Shown here: positions 43,199 through 51,714 of the stretch, in pieces
Position numbering within the stretch: position 1 is the first letter of the stretch
Layout of the letters: each line of letters opens with the position of its first letter
Assembly: GCA_934201705.1 (NCBI GenBank)
Contig: CAKPXF010000008.1
Span: 1-64,000, forward strand
DNA from: an uncultured Bacilli bacterium
GTDB lineage: Bacteria; Bacillota_I; Bacilli_A; RFN20; CAG-631
Direction of reading: 5' to 3'
Length of the DNA stretch: 64,000 nucleotides
The notes under the pieces: generated by a model
Database searches by the model: none
Told to the model about the DNA's origin: nothing
The model's input: the letters and a program-made list of their open reading frames with translations, nothing else
Program-made: the position numbers and the translations under genes

Positions 43199-43458
43199 GT
43201 ATTTAAGATAAGAAGGTAATGTTTTACTAAATGATAATATAGAGTTTAATGCAGAAGTTTTAATATCATCAAGTCTATCTAAAATAAATTTAATATATTC
43301 ATCTTGTTTAACTAAATTATGCTTTACTGTTTGCATAGTTGATATTAAAATAGCAGATGCTTATACACCATTTTGAGTGTTACAAAACAAATAATTTTTT
43401 CATTAATATTACAAAAGGTTTAATTGCTCTTTCGACTAGTTATGCTGATTTTTAATAG
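43199..43458 (-). pseudogene. IS66-family transposase (TnpC) C-terminal remnant
   Basis: Reading the minus strand, VERAIKPFVI (from 43436) is followed after a frameshift by KNYLFCNTQNGV, an in-frame stop, then ASAILISTMQTVKHNLVKQD, EYIKFILDRLDD and SILSFSKTLPSYLK. Together these reproduce the end of IS66 TnpC, where the pattern is AERAIKPFVIGRKNWLFSNTxxGAxAS, then a helix with YLxYLLExLP and a WSxTLP end. At least two frame changes and one stop make it non-functional. The open frame 43118-43336 on this strand is only part of it. No intact inverted ends are identified. Confidence 0.72.
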
Positions 43459-43524
43459 CGATCCTAAAAAACATTTAAATTTATCAACAATATTTTTATT
43501 TATACTTACGTTGAAAAACGGCGT

Positions 43525-43569
43525 TTCCGGGGTATGTTTTTAAAAAAAACACAAAAACAGTACCCGGAA
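43525..43569. other. GC-rich hairpin at the edge of the IS66 remnant
   Basis: TTCCGGGGTATGTTTTT and AAAAACAGTACCCGGAA form a long imperfect stem (mismatch in the middle). It is GC-rich compared with the surroundings and may be left over from the insertion element. The rest of 42966-43610 holds no other gene I can support. Confidence 0.4.
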
Positions 43570-43592
43570 CTACCGCTTTATAGAAAAACCAC

Positions 43593-43621
43593 AAAAAAAG
43601 CAAATGATATTTAATCATTTG
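43593..43621 (-). terminator. rho-independent terminator of plsY
   Basis: On the minus strand CAAATGAT / ATCATTTG with a TAAAT loop, followed by CTTTTTTT. The 5' arm lies in the last plsY codons. Confidence 0.85.
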
Positions 43622-44321
43622 TTTTTTTAACTTTATCAATTTTAAATTTATGTTCTTCATGCTTTAATAAACGAGTTATATTATCAAGATGTCTATATAA
43701 AAGTAATAAGAATAAAAAGATTATTGTAAGTAGATAAATAAACAAAGAAAGCTTTGTATGTAATTCATTGTGAGTAAATAAATAGCTTTTTCTAAAGAAT
43801 TCAAAGAATGAGCATATTGTAATTGTAAAAGCAGCAGTTAATGAACCAATTGAAACAATTCTAAATAATAATATACAAATTACAAAGGCAATTAATCCAG
43901 CAATGAATAGACGATAATTCATAAATACAATAAATCCACACATACTAGCTACAGCCTTTCCTCCTTTAAAGTTAGCAAATAAAGGGTGACAATGACCAAT
44001 GCATGAGAAAAATCCTGTTACACAATAAATAATAGATAAATAGCAAAGCTGATTCTCAAAGCCGTTTTTAATTAAGCCATGTTCAGCAATTTTATACATT
44101 ATAAGTCCAGGTAATCCACCTTTTAAGGCATCAAGCAATAAAACTAAAAATCCAGCAAACCATCCAAGCGTTCTAGCGACATTAGTAGCTCCTAAATTAC
44201 CACTTCCAAACTTTCTAACATCGACCTTATAAAATACTTTTCCGATTATTAAAGCAAAGGGGATTGAACCAATTATATAACCAATAAACATTGATATTAC
44301 TATGTAAGAATATATATCCAT
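43611..44321 (-). CDS. plsY: glycerol-3-phosphate acyltransferase PlsY
   Basis: A 236-aa membrane enzyme that transfers acyl groups from acyl-phosphate to glycerol-3-phosphate. The conserved loops are GSIPFALIIGK, VRKFGSGNLGATNVARTLGW, DALKGGLPGL and GHCHPLFANFKGGKAVA. A slightly longer, basic C-terminus is present. It is divergent from parE, the same arrangement as yneS-parEC in Bacillus. The 112-bp gap between the two starts has a symmetrical ATTATAAT (44364-44371) usable as a -10 in both directions. Confidence 0.96.
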   Translation of the reverse strand: MDIYSYIVISMFIGYIIGSIPFALIIGKVFYKVDVRKFGSGNLGATNVARTLGWFAGFLVLLLDALKGGLPGLIMYKIAEHGLIKNGFENQLCYLSIIYCVTGFFSCIGHCHPLFANFKGGKAVASMCGFIVFMNYRLFIAGLIAFVICILLFRIVSIGSLTAAFTITICSFFEFFRKSYLFTHNELHTKLSLFIYLLTIIFLFLLLLYRHLDNITRLLKHEEHKFKIDKVKKTND

Positions 44322-44432
44322 AAAATATTTTTCCTTTTTTTCTTTATTAAATTACTAATATATATTATAATATATTTACTAAAAACGCAAACGTCATTTG
44401 CTTTTTTTTATGTATTAGAAGGGGTGAAGGTA

Positions 44433-46394
44433 ATGGCAAACACACAAGCAACTCACTATAATGATGATGATATACAGATTCTTGAAGGGTTAGAGGCAGT
44501 ACGTAAAAGACCAGGAATGTATATTGGCTCTGTTGATAGCCGCGGATTACATCATTTAATTTGGGAAATTGTTGATAATGCTGTTGATGAAGCTTTAGCA
44601 GGTTATGGTAAAGAAATAACTGTTAAGGTTTTAAAAGATAATTCAGTTGAAGTAATTGATAATGGTAGAGGTGTACCAACAGGTATGCATAAATCAGGTC
44701 GACCTACTGCTGAAATTGTTTATACAAAACTACACGCTGGTGGTAAATTCTCATCAAATGGCGGCTATAAGGTTGCTGGCGGCCTTCATGGTGTTGGTGG
44801 ATCAGTAGTTAATGCCTTAAGTGAATTTATGGATGTTACCATCTATAGAGATAATAAAGTATATCAAATATGTTTTGAAAAAGGTGGTAAAATTAAAACT
44901 CCTTTACATGAATTAAATGTTCCTTGTAGTAAAAAAAGTGGAACTACAGTTCATTTTAAACCTGACAAAACATTATTTACAACTTCTTCTTTTTCGCATA
45001 CAGTAATAGTTGAGCGTCTTCGTGAAACTGCATTTTTAATGCCAGGCATTAGTTTTGTTTTTATCGATGAGGCAATTAATAAAAAAGAAGTATTTTGCTA
45101 CGAAAATGGTATTGTTGAATTTGTAAAATATAACACAGAAAACAAAGTTAGATTACATGATGTTGTTTCAATTTCTGGAGATAGCGATGGAATTCATGTT
45201 GATATGGCTTTTGTTTATTGTGATGATTATTCAGATGATGATAGTTCATTAAGATCTTATGTTAACAACGTTAGAACAAAAGATGGTGGTACTCATGAAA
45301 TTGGTTTAAGAAGTGCGATGACTAAAGCTTTTAATGCTTATGCTACTGAAAGCGGTCTATTAACTAAAAATAAAATTAAATCACTTGATGCTAAAGATAT
45401 TCGTGAGGGTGTAAATATAGTCTTATCTGTAAAGATTCCTGAAAATCTTTTACAATTTGAATCACAAACTAAATCAAAGCTTGGAACTCCAATTGCAAGA
45501 AGCGTCTGTGAAAATGTAATTGGTGAAAAATTAAATTATTATTTAACAGAACATAAAGATATTGCTATAATGCTTGTTAATAAGTTTATTAAAGCACAAG
45601 TTGTTCGTGAAGCTGCTCGTAAAGCTCGTGATGAAGCTAGAAATGGTAAAAAAGCAGTTAAGCAAGAAAGAATTATTTCAGATAAGCTTGCTCCAGCTAA
45701 CTCTAAAGATTCAAGAATGACTGAATTATTCCTAGTAGAGGGTGATTCAGCTGGTGGAAGTGCAAAGCAAGGAAGAAATTCAAAATATCAAGCAATATTA
45801 CCTTTAAGAGGTAAAGTTATTAACTCAGAAAAGCAAAAGCTTGCGGAACTTTTAAAAAATGAAGAAATCAATACAATAATTTATACTATTGGTGCTGGAA
45901 TAGGCGAAGAATTTGATATTACTCATTCAAATTATGATAAAATCATTATTATGACCGATGCCGATACAGATGGAGCACATATTCAAGTATTATTATTGAC
46001 ATTCTTCTTTAGATTTATGCGTCCTTTAATTGAACAAGGTAGGGTTTATGTAGCCATGCCCCCTTTATATAAAGTATTTAAAAAGACTAGTAAAGGTGAG
46101 GTGTTTAGATATGCTTGGAATGATATCGATTTAGCTAATGCTAAAAAAGAAATTGGCGAAAATGCCAAGGTTCAAAGATATAAAGGACTTGGTGAAATGA
46201 ACAAGGATCAATTATGGGAAACAACAATGAATCCTCATACAAGAACATTATTAAGAGTTGAAATAAATGATTTTGATGTTGCTGACAGAAGGCTTACTAC
46301 ATTAATGGGTGATAATCCATCAATTAGACGTGAATGGATTGAAGAAAACGTTCACTTTACTTTAGAGGATGATTTTAGAAAGGATGGTGAATAA
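44433..46394 (+). CDS. parE: DNA topoisomerase IV subunit B
   Basis: A 653-aa GHKL ATPase subunit. Visible are LEAVRKRPGMYIGS, the Bergerat motifs EIVDNAVDEALAG and DNGRGVP, GGKFSSNGGYKVAGGLHGVG, and the TOPRIM motifs LVEGDSAGGSAKQGR and TDADTDGAHIQVLLLTFFFR. ParE rather than GyrB is inferred from the plsY-parE-parC gene order and the SAGGSAKQGR form. ATG 44433 is used; GTG 44424 is possible but sits in the GGGGTGA ribosome-binding region. Confidence 0.93.
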   Translation: MANTQATHYNDDDIQILEGLEAVRKRPGMYIGSVDSRGLHHLIWEIVDNAVDEALAGYGKEITVKVLKDNSVEVIDNGRGVPTGMHKSGRPTAEIVYTKLHAGGKFSSNGGYKVAGGLHGVGGSVVNALSEFMDVTIYRDNKVYQICFEKGGKIKTPLHELNVPCSKKSGTTVHFKPDKTLFTTSSFSHTVIVERLRETAFLMPGISFVFIDEAINKKEVFCYENGIVEFVKYNTENKVRLHDVVSISGDSDGIHVDMAFVYCDDYSDDDSSLRSYVNNVRTKDGGTHEIGLRSAMTKAFNAYATESGLLTKNKIKSLDAKDIREGVNIVLSVKIPENLLQFESQTKSKLGTPIARSVCENVIGEKLNYYLTEHKDIAIMLVNKFIKAQVVREAARKARDEARNGKKAVKQERIISDKLAPANSKDSRMTELFLVEGDSAGGSAKQGRNSKYQAILPLRGKVINSEKQKLAELLKNEEINTIIYTIGAGIGEEFDITHSNYDKIIIMTDADTDGAHIQVLLLTFFFRFMRPLIEQGRVYVAMPPLYKVFKKTSKGEVFRYAWNDIDLANAKKEIGENAKVQRYKGLGEMNKDQLWETTMNPHTRTLLRVEINDFDVADRRLTTLMGDNPSIRREWIEENVHFTLEDDFRKDGE

Positions 46395-46399
46395 ATAGC

Positions 46400-49006
46400 A
46401 TGGCTAAAAAGAAAATTGTAGACCAACATGATTTAGATTTTTTAGGAGTAAATGAAGACAATGTTATTAAATCACCATTTGAAGATGTAATAGGCGATAG
46501 ATTTGGTGAATATTCAAAATATATTATTCAAGATAGAGCCTTACCTGATTTAAGAGATGGCTTAAAGCCTGTTCAACGTCGTATTTTATTTGGTATGAAA
46601 GAATCAGGCATGGTAGCAACTAGTGATTATAAAAAATCAGCTAGAATTGTCGGTGACGTTATGGGTAAATATCACCCTCATGGCGATTCTTCAATTTATG
46701 ATGCAATGGTTAGAATGTCACAATGGTGGAAAAATTCTGAAACGTTTATTGATATGCAAGGTAATAATGGTTCAATGGATGATGACCCAGCAGCTGCAAT
46801 GCGTTATACTGAAGCACGCTTATCATTAATTGCTATGGAAATGCTTCGAGATATTGATAAAGATACTGTTGAAATGGTGTATAATTTTGATGATACATTA
46901 CTTGAACCAACAGTTCTTCCATCTCGTTTTCCAAACTTGCTTGTAAATGGCGCGAAAGGCATTGCTGCTGGTTTTGCAACAGATATACCGCCACACAATT
47001 TAGCTGAAGTAATTGATGGTGTAATTACACGTATTAAATCACCAAATTGCTCACTTGAAAAAATTTTAGAAATTATTCCTGGCCCTGATTTTCCAACTGG
47101 CGGAATAATTATGGGTAAAAGCGGTATCGTGGATGCTTATAAAACAGGAAAAGGGAAAATTATTATTCGTTCAAAATGCGAAACAATAACAAATGAACAT
47201 GGCAAGCGCCAAATAATTGTTCATGAAATCCCATATGATGTTATTAAATGTCAGCTTGTAAAGCGAATTGATGAAATTAGATTTAATAAAGAAATTTGGG
47301 GAATCGAAGAGGTTCGTGATGAAACTGATAGAAAAGGCTTAAAAATTGTTATAGATATTACTGAAAATGCAAATGCGGAACTAATTTTAAATTATTTATA
47401 TAAAAATAGTGATTTGCAGGTTTCATATAACTTTAATGTTGTTACAATTGATAACCGTACACCACGTTTAACTGGTATTTTAGATATATTAGATTCATAT
47501 ATTAATCATCAAAAGGACGTTATTTTAAGGCGTAGCCATTTTGATTATAATAAATGCTCAGATAAATTAAATATTGATGAAGGCTTAATTAAAGCTATTT
47601 CAATTTTAGATGAAGTAATTTCTACAATTAGAAAGTCTGCTAATAAGGCTGATAGTAAAAAGAATTTAATTGAAAAATTTAACTTTAATGAAAGACAAGC
47701 AGAAGCAATAGTTATGTTACAGCTTTATAGATTATCATCAACAGATATTGTAAGTGTTCAAAATGAAATTGCTCAATTAAAAGAACAAATGCAAGAACTT
47801 TTAAAAATAATTAATGATGAAAGTGAATTGAAAAAAGTTATTATTAGTGAACTAAGAGGAATTAAAGATAAATTTGCTCGTCCACGTAAATCAGTAATTG
47901 TTGATCAAATTGAAGAAATTGTAATTGATAAGATTTCAACAGTTATTAAAGAGGATTGTATGGTAGCAATTACACGTGATGGCTATGGAAAACGTACTAA
48001 TTTAAAATCATATAATCTTTCAAATTCAAAGATTCCAGGATGTAAAGAACAAGATGCCATTGTTTCTATTACTAAAGCAACTACCTTAGACACACTATTA
48101 ATATTTACAAGTGGTGGCAATTATATCTATTTACCAGTATTTGAATTAATAGAAGGTAAATGGAAGGATGAAGGAAGCCATATTAATAACATATGCTCGT
48201 ATGATGGAAAAGAAAAAATAATTGCAGTTATATGTGTTAAGAAGTTTAGAGATGACTTATATGTTGCCCTTGCTTCATCAAATGCAACAATTAAAAGAGT
48301 TATATTAAGTGATTTTGTTGTAAATCGCTATTCAAAATCTTTATCTTGCATGAAAATGGCAAATAATGAACAATTAGTTGCTGCTTTCTTATGTAATGGT
48401 AAAACAGATATTGCTGTACTATATGAAGGCGGACAAATTGTTAGATATGATGAAAATCAAGTTCCTATTGTTGGAATTAAAGCTGGCGGTGTTAGAAGTG
48501 GCTCACGTGCTTTAACGACTCCTCTTGTTGGTGGTGTTGCTCTTTATGAAAATGATAAACGTAACATCATGATTGCAACTGATAAAGGTGGTCTAAAGCC
48601 AATTTATCCTCGCTATGTTAATGCAACAAGTAGAAATACTGTTGGAACATTATCATTTAAATCTTTTAAATCAGATTTACATAAGGCTGTTGGAATTATT
48701 ACTTATACAAATGATGATATCATACAAGTAATTTCTAATTTTAAGTCAAGATTAATTGAAGCTGATACTATTCCATATCAACCAATTGATAAAATTATTA
48801 ATAAATATGTGCAACTTGATAAGCTAGAGAAACTTGATAATATCTATAATGCTAACACTATTTATGTTGATGAAGAATTTAAGGCTTATAAGGCTACACC
48901 AACTGATCCTGCAATTGCAACATTTGATGAAAATAAGGCTTTAGATGATGAAAAAAAGAAAGAAAAATATAAAAACATTTCTATAGATGATTTGTTCAAA
49001 CTTTAA
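46400..49006 (+). CDS. parC: DNA topoisomerase IV subunit A
   Basis: An 868-aa subunit with YSKYIIQDRALPDLRDGLKP at the start, KYHPHGDSSIYDAMVRMSQW and the active-site Tyr in AMRYTEARLS. A long coiled coil (~370-490) is followed by a C-terminal beta-pinwheel (~500-830). It lies 5 nt behind parE and decatenates daughter chromosomes with it. The stop overlaps the end of the convergent sigK gene by 4 bp. Confidence 0.94.
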   Translation: MAKKKIVDQHDLDFLGVNEDNVIKSPFEDVIGDRFGEYSKYIIQDRALPDLRDGLKPVQRRILFGMKESGMVATSDYKKSARIVGDVMGKYHPHGDSSIYDAMVRMSQWWKNSETFIDMQGNNGSMDDDPAAAMRYTEARLSLIAMEMLRDIDKDTVEMVYNFDDTLLEPTVLPSRFPNLLVNGAKGIAAGFATDIPPHNLAEVIDGVITRIKSPNCSLEKILEIIPGPDFPTGGIIMGKSGIVDAYKTGKGKIIIRSKCETITNEHGKRQIIVHEIPYDVIKCQLVKRIDEIRFNKEIWGIEEVRDETDRKGLKIVIDITENANAELILNYLYKNSDLQVSYNFNVVTIDNRTPRLTGILDILDSYINHQKDVILRRSHFDYNKCSDKLNIDEGLIKAISILDEVISTIRKSANKADSKKNLIEKFNFNERQAEAIVMLQLYRLSSTDIVSVQNEIAQLKEQMQELLKIINDESELKKVIISELRGIKDKFARPRKSVIVDQIEEIVIDKISTVIKEDCMVAITRDGYGKRTNLKSYNLSNSKIPGCKEQDAIVSITKATTLDTLLIFTSGGNYIYLPVFELIEGKWKDEGSHINNICSYDGKEKIIAVICVKKFRDDLYVALASSNATIKRVILSDFVVNRYSKSLSCMKMANNEQLVAAFLCNGKTDIAVLYEGGQIVRYDENQVPIVGIKAGGVRSGSRALTTPLVGGVALYENDKRNIMIATDKGGLKPIYPRYVNATSRNTVGTLSFKSFKSDLHKAVGIITYTNDDIIQVISNFKSRLIEADTIPYQPIDKIINKYVQLDKLEKLDNIYNANTIYVDEEFKAYKATPTDPAIATFDENKALDDEKKKEKYKNISIDDLFKL

Positions 49007-49704
49007 TTATCATGTTTTTTGAATTCGTAAAGTAATTTATTAATAGCTCTTTTTTCAATGCGTGATACATATGATCGGGAAATATTTAAAAGTTTCCCGA
49101 TTTCTTTTTGGGTATATTCTTCTTTATTATCCAATCCATATCGTAATGAAATAATTTTATATTCTAATTCGTCTAAAACATTTAAATAATTACTTAATTG
49201 CTTAAGCTTATTTTCCTTGTCAAGCTTTTCATTATAATCTAATGATTCGCTTGCTAAAATGTCTTCAAGTTTGATTTCTTGACCATCAGCATCTTCACCA
49301 ATTGAATCATTAATTGATAATGTTGAAATAACTTTTTTATTACTCCTAATATACATTAGTATTTCATTTTCTATACATCTTGATAAATAAGAAGAAAGTT
49401 TATTAGCCTTAAAATCATCAAATGTATCAATTGCTTTAATTAAACCGATGGTTCCAACACTTATTAAATCATCATTTAAATTCTTGCAATTATCATATTT
49501 TTTAACTATATGAGCAACTAATCTTAAATTATGTGTAATTAGCTTTTCCCGGGCGAATGAGGCTTTTTGCTTATCTTTATCCTTTAAAAGTAATATATAT
49601 TTTCTTTCATCCTCTTTAGTTAATTTATCTTCGTAATTAAAAGATTTAACATAACCTACAAAAAAAGAAACTTCCTTTAATAAATTTATTAATGAGCTAT
49701 ACAT
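49003..49704 (-). CDS. sigK: sporulation sigma factor, pro-sigma-K-like
   Basis: A 233-aa sigma-70 family protein. It has a hydrophobic-amphipathic N-terminus of ~20 residues (LLKEVSFFVGYVKSFNY) resembling the pro-sequence of sigma-K. Region 2 has HNLRLVAHIVKKYDN, DDLISVGTIGLIKAIDTF and SRCIENEILMYIRS. Region 3/4 has LSINDSIGEDADGQEIKLED and TQKEIGKLLNISRSYVSRIE. The SIGxDxxGxEI and YVSRIEKRA wording is closer to SigK than SigE. In Bacillus this mother-cell factor is activated by proteolysis late in sporulation. It is whole, with no inserted element. RBS AAAGGAAA. No other sporulation gene is in the window. Confidence 0.8.
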   Translation of the reverse strand: MYSSLINLLKEVSFFVGYVKSFNYEDKLTKEDERKYILLLKDKDKQKASFAREKLITHNLRLVAHIVKKYDNCKNLNDDLISVGTIGLIKAIDTFDDFKANKLSSYLSRCIENEILMYIRSNKKVISTLSINDSIGEDADGQEIKLEDILASESLDYNEKLDKENKLKQLSNYLNVLDELEYKIISLRYGLDNKEEYTQKEIGKLLNISRSYVSRIEKRAINKLLYEFKKHDN

Positions 49705-49792
49705 TATAATATTTTCCTTTCTTAGTGAGTAAAATTTAAGTCAAATAATGTTTATCACTTATTAAAATAATATTTTAATTATTTTAAGATTA

Positions 49793-49801
49793 TGCTATAC
49801 T
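49793..49801 (+). promoter_or_regulatory. extended -10 promoter of the yqeG cluster
   Basis: TGCTATACT (extended -10), 21 bp before ATG 49822; the -35 region is weak. Confidence 0.5.
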
Positions 49802-49821
49802 TTTTAAAGGAGATATTAAAA

Positions 49822-50334
49822 ATGAACAAAAAGTTAATTCCTACTTATCTATGTGACAGTGTTTTTAAAATTAATTATGAATATCTTAAAAATAAAAATA
49901 TTTTAAATATTTTTTTTGATTTAGATAATACTTTAGCAAATCCTTACATAAAAACACCTGCAAAGGAAATAAAGGATTTAATTGATATAATTAAAAAAAT
50001 TGGGTTTAATATTTTTATTATTTCAAATAATCATCAAGAACGAGTGAAATTATTTGCTTCATTTTTAAATGTCAATTATTTTTATGAATTAAAAAAGCCA
50101 AATGTAAAAATTATAAAAAAAATAATTAAAGAAAATAACATTGATTTATCTAAAAGTATTTTTATTGGAGATCAAATTATGACAGACATTTTAATGGCTA
50201 ATAGGCTTAAAGCCTTATCAATACTTGTAAATCCATTAACAAAGCAAGATGAACCAATTACTTTTTTCCCACGCTTACTTGATAGGCATTTTAGGAAAAA
50301 AATAAATCGAAAAAAATTATCAAAGGAAATGTAA
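49822..50334 (+). CDS. yqeG: YqeG-family HAD phosphatase
   Basis: A 170-aa HAD-superfamily (IIIA) protein. Motif I is IFFDLDNTLANPY, motif II IFIISNNHQER, the motif III Lys is in ELKKPN, and motif IV is SIFIGDQIMTDILMANRL. This order and length are typical of YqeG. ATG 49822 has AAAGGAGA upstream; earlier codons lie in the promoter. It opens the conserved yqeG-yqeH-yhbY-nadD-yqeK-rsfS cluster, from which aroE is missing. Confidence 0.93.
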   Translation: MNKKLIPTYLCDSVFKINYEYLKNKNILNIFFDLDNTLANPYIKTPAKEIKDLIDIIKKIGFNIFIISNNHQERVKLFASFLNVNYFYELKKPNVKIIKKIIKENNIDLSKSIFIGDQIMTDILMANRLKALSILVNPLTKQDEPITFFPRLLDRHFRKKINRKKLSKEM

Positions 50335-50337
50335 ATT

Positions 50338-51417
50338 ATGGATGAATTATTATGTATAGGCTGTGGTGTGAAACTACAAACTGATGATGAAACAAAAGAA
50401 GGATTTGTTGATAAAAATGCATTAAATAGAGACATTATTTATTGTAAAAGATGCTATCAATTGAAACACTATGGAAAATTTAATAAATCATACCTAGTAA
50501 AAAATACAATCAGTTTACTAAAAGAAAGTGCAACACCAACTGATTTAATTGTTTTAGTGTGTGATATTAGCTTGTGCTACACACCACTTACTGAAACTTT
50601 AAAAGAAATAAATAGTTTTAATAATGTTGTGATGGTTTGTAATCGCTATGATTTATATAAAGATTATATAAGCATTGATAAAGCCAAAGCTTTTGTTTTA
50701 AAGCAAATAAAAAAAGCTAAATTAAATATAAAAAATATTTTTATTATAAATAACAATATCAATGAAATATTTAATGAATTAGATAGTAAATCAGTAAATA
50801 AAAATATATATTTGCTTGGCCTTGAAAATGCTGGTAAAACAACATTTGTTAACAATATATTAAAAGAAGTTGCAAACGAAAAGGATAATGTACTTGTTAA
50901 TTCTAAATATCCAGGTACAACAATTGATTTAATCAAAATTCCACTCACTGATAATTATTATTTAATTGATTCACCTGGGGTAAAATCAAATGGTAATTTA
51001 TTAAATTATGTTGATTTGAATTTTATAAAAAAGATAAATAGTGATAATAAAATAAAAGAAACCGTTTATCAATTAAATGCCAATCAAACATTAATAATTA
51101 GTAATGTTTTAGCAATTACTTATATAAAAGGAATAAAGCAAGGATTAGTTTTTTATGGAAGCAGTATGCTATCGATAAATCGTTGTAAGAGTGAAAATGC
51201 CTTTAAGACCTTTAATAATATAATAAAAGATTTAAAATTAAAAACAAATAATGTAAATTCATATTCTGATTTAGTTTCTAAAAAGATAATTATTGATAGC
51301 GATATTAAAAAGGATTTAGTAATCGAAGGACTTGGATTTTTTACATTAAGAAAGGGGATATACATCATAAAAACATTAAAAGGTGTTAATGTTTTTGTAA
51401 GAGATGCATTCATTTAA
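50338..51417 (+). CDS. yqeH: ribosome biogenesis GTPase YqeH
   Basis: A 359-aa circularly permuted GTPase needed for 30S assembly in Bacillus. The N-terminal zinc finger has CIGCGVKLQ and CKRCYQLKH. The permuted G-motif order is visible: G4 CNRYD (Arg where Lys is usual), then G1 GLENAGKTTF, G2 area YPGTT, and G3 DSPG. A C-terminal RNA-binding domain follows. It starts 3 nt after yqeG. Confidence 0.93.
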   Translation: MDELLCIGCGVKLQTDDETKEGFVDKNALNRDIIYCKRCYQLKHYGKFNKSYLVKNTISLLKESATPTDLIVLVCDISLCYTPLTETLKEINSFNNVVMVCNRYDLYKDYISIDKAKAFVLKQIKKAKLNIKNIFIINNNINEIFNELDSKSVNKNIYLLGLENAGKTTFVNNILKEVANEKDNVLVNSKYPGTTIDLIKIPLTDNYYLIDSPGVKSNGNLLNYVDLNFIKKINSDNKIKETVYQLNANQTLIISNVLAITYIKGIKQGLVFYGSSMLSINRCKSENAFKTFNNIIKDLKLKTNNVNSYSDLVSKKIIIDSDIKKDLVIEGLGFFTLRKGIYIIKTLKGVNVFVRDAFI

Positions 51418-51420
51418 AAT

Positions 51421-51714
51421 ATGGTAGATAAGAAAGATAAATATAGATTAAGAGCTTTAGCAAATACTTTAAAGCCTATTGTTATTATTGGTAAGGATGG
51501 CTTAAGTGAAAATAGCGTTATTGCTATTAAAGAAGCAATAAAGGCCCATGAGTTAATAAAAATAAGCGTTTTAAAAACATATACGGGCTTAGATATAAAA
51601 GAATTAGCTATGCTAATTTGTAATACAATTGATGCAACATTAATATTTAATGTTGGGCGTGTTTTTGTAATTTATAAGAAGAACAAGGAAATTAATGCTT
51701 ATGGGGTTAAATAA
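51421..51714 (+). CDS. yhbY: YhbY-family RNA-binding protein (YqeI)
   Basis: A 97-aa CRS1/YhbY domain protein with RLRALANTLKPIVIIGKDGL, then HELIKISVLKTY and the end VGRVFVIYKKNKE. It is associated with the large ribosomal subunit precursor in the family. It lies 3 nt after yqeH and overlaps the next gene by 20 bp. Confidence 0.93.
   Translation: MVDKKDKYRLRALANTLKPIVIIGKDGLSENSVIAIKEAIKAHELIKISVLKTYTGLDIKELAMLICNTIDATLIFNVGRVFVIYKKNKEINAYGVK

Noticed and set aside
43118..43336. 72-aa minus-strand ORF as a stand-alone gene
   Set aside because: Its first ~50 residues are the in-frame tail of a decayed IS66 transposase and there is no RBS, so it was annotated as part of the pseudogene.
43505..43509. 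CTTAC as the terminal base motif of an IS66 inverted repeat
   Set aside because: Five bases are too few, and no matching partner end was found.
44433..49006. gyrB-gyrA instead of parE-parC
   Set aside because: The divergent plsY neighbour and the sequence SAGGSAKQGR favour topoisomerase IV; dnaA, recF and the origin are not nearby. Phylogeny would settle it.
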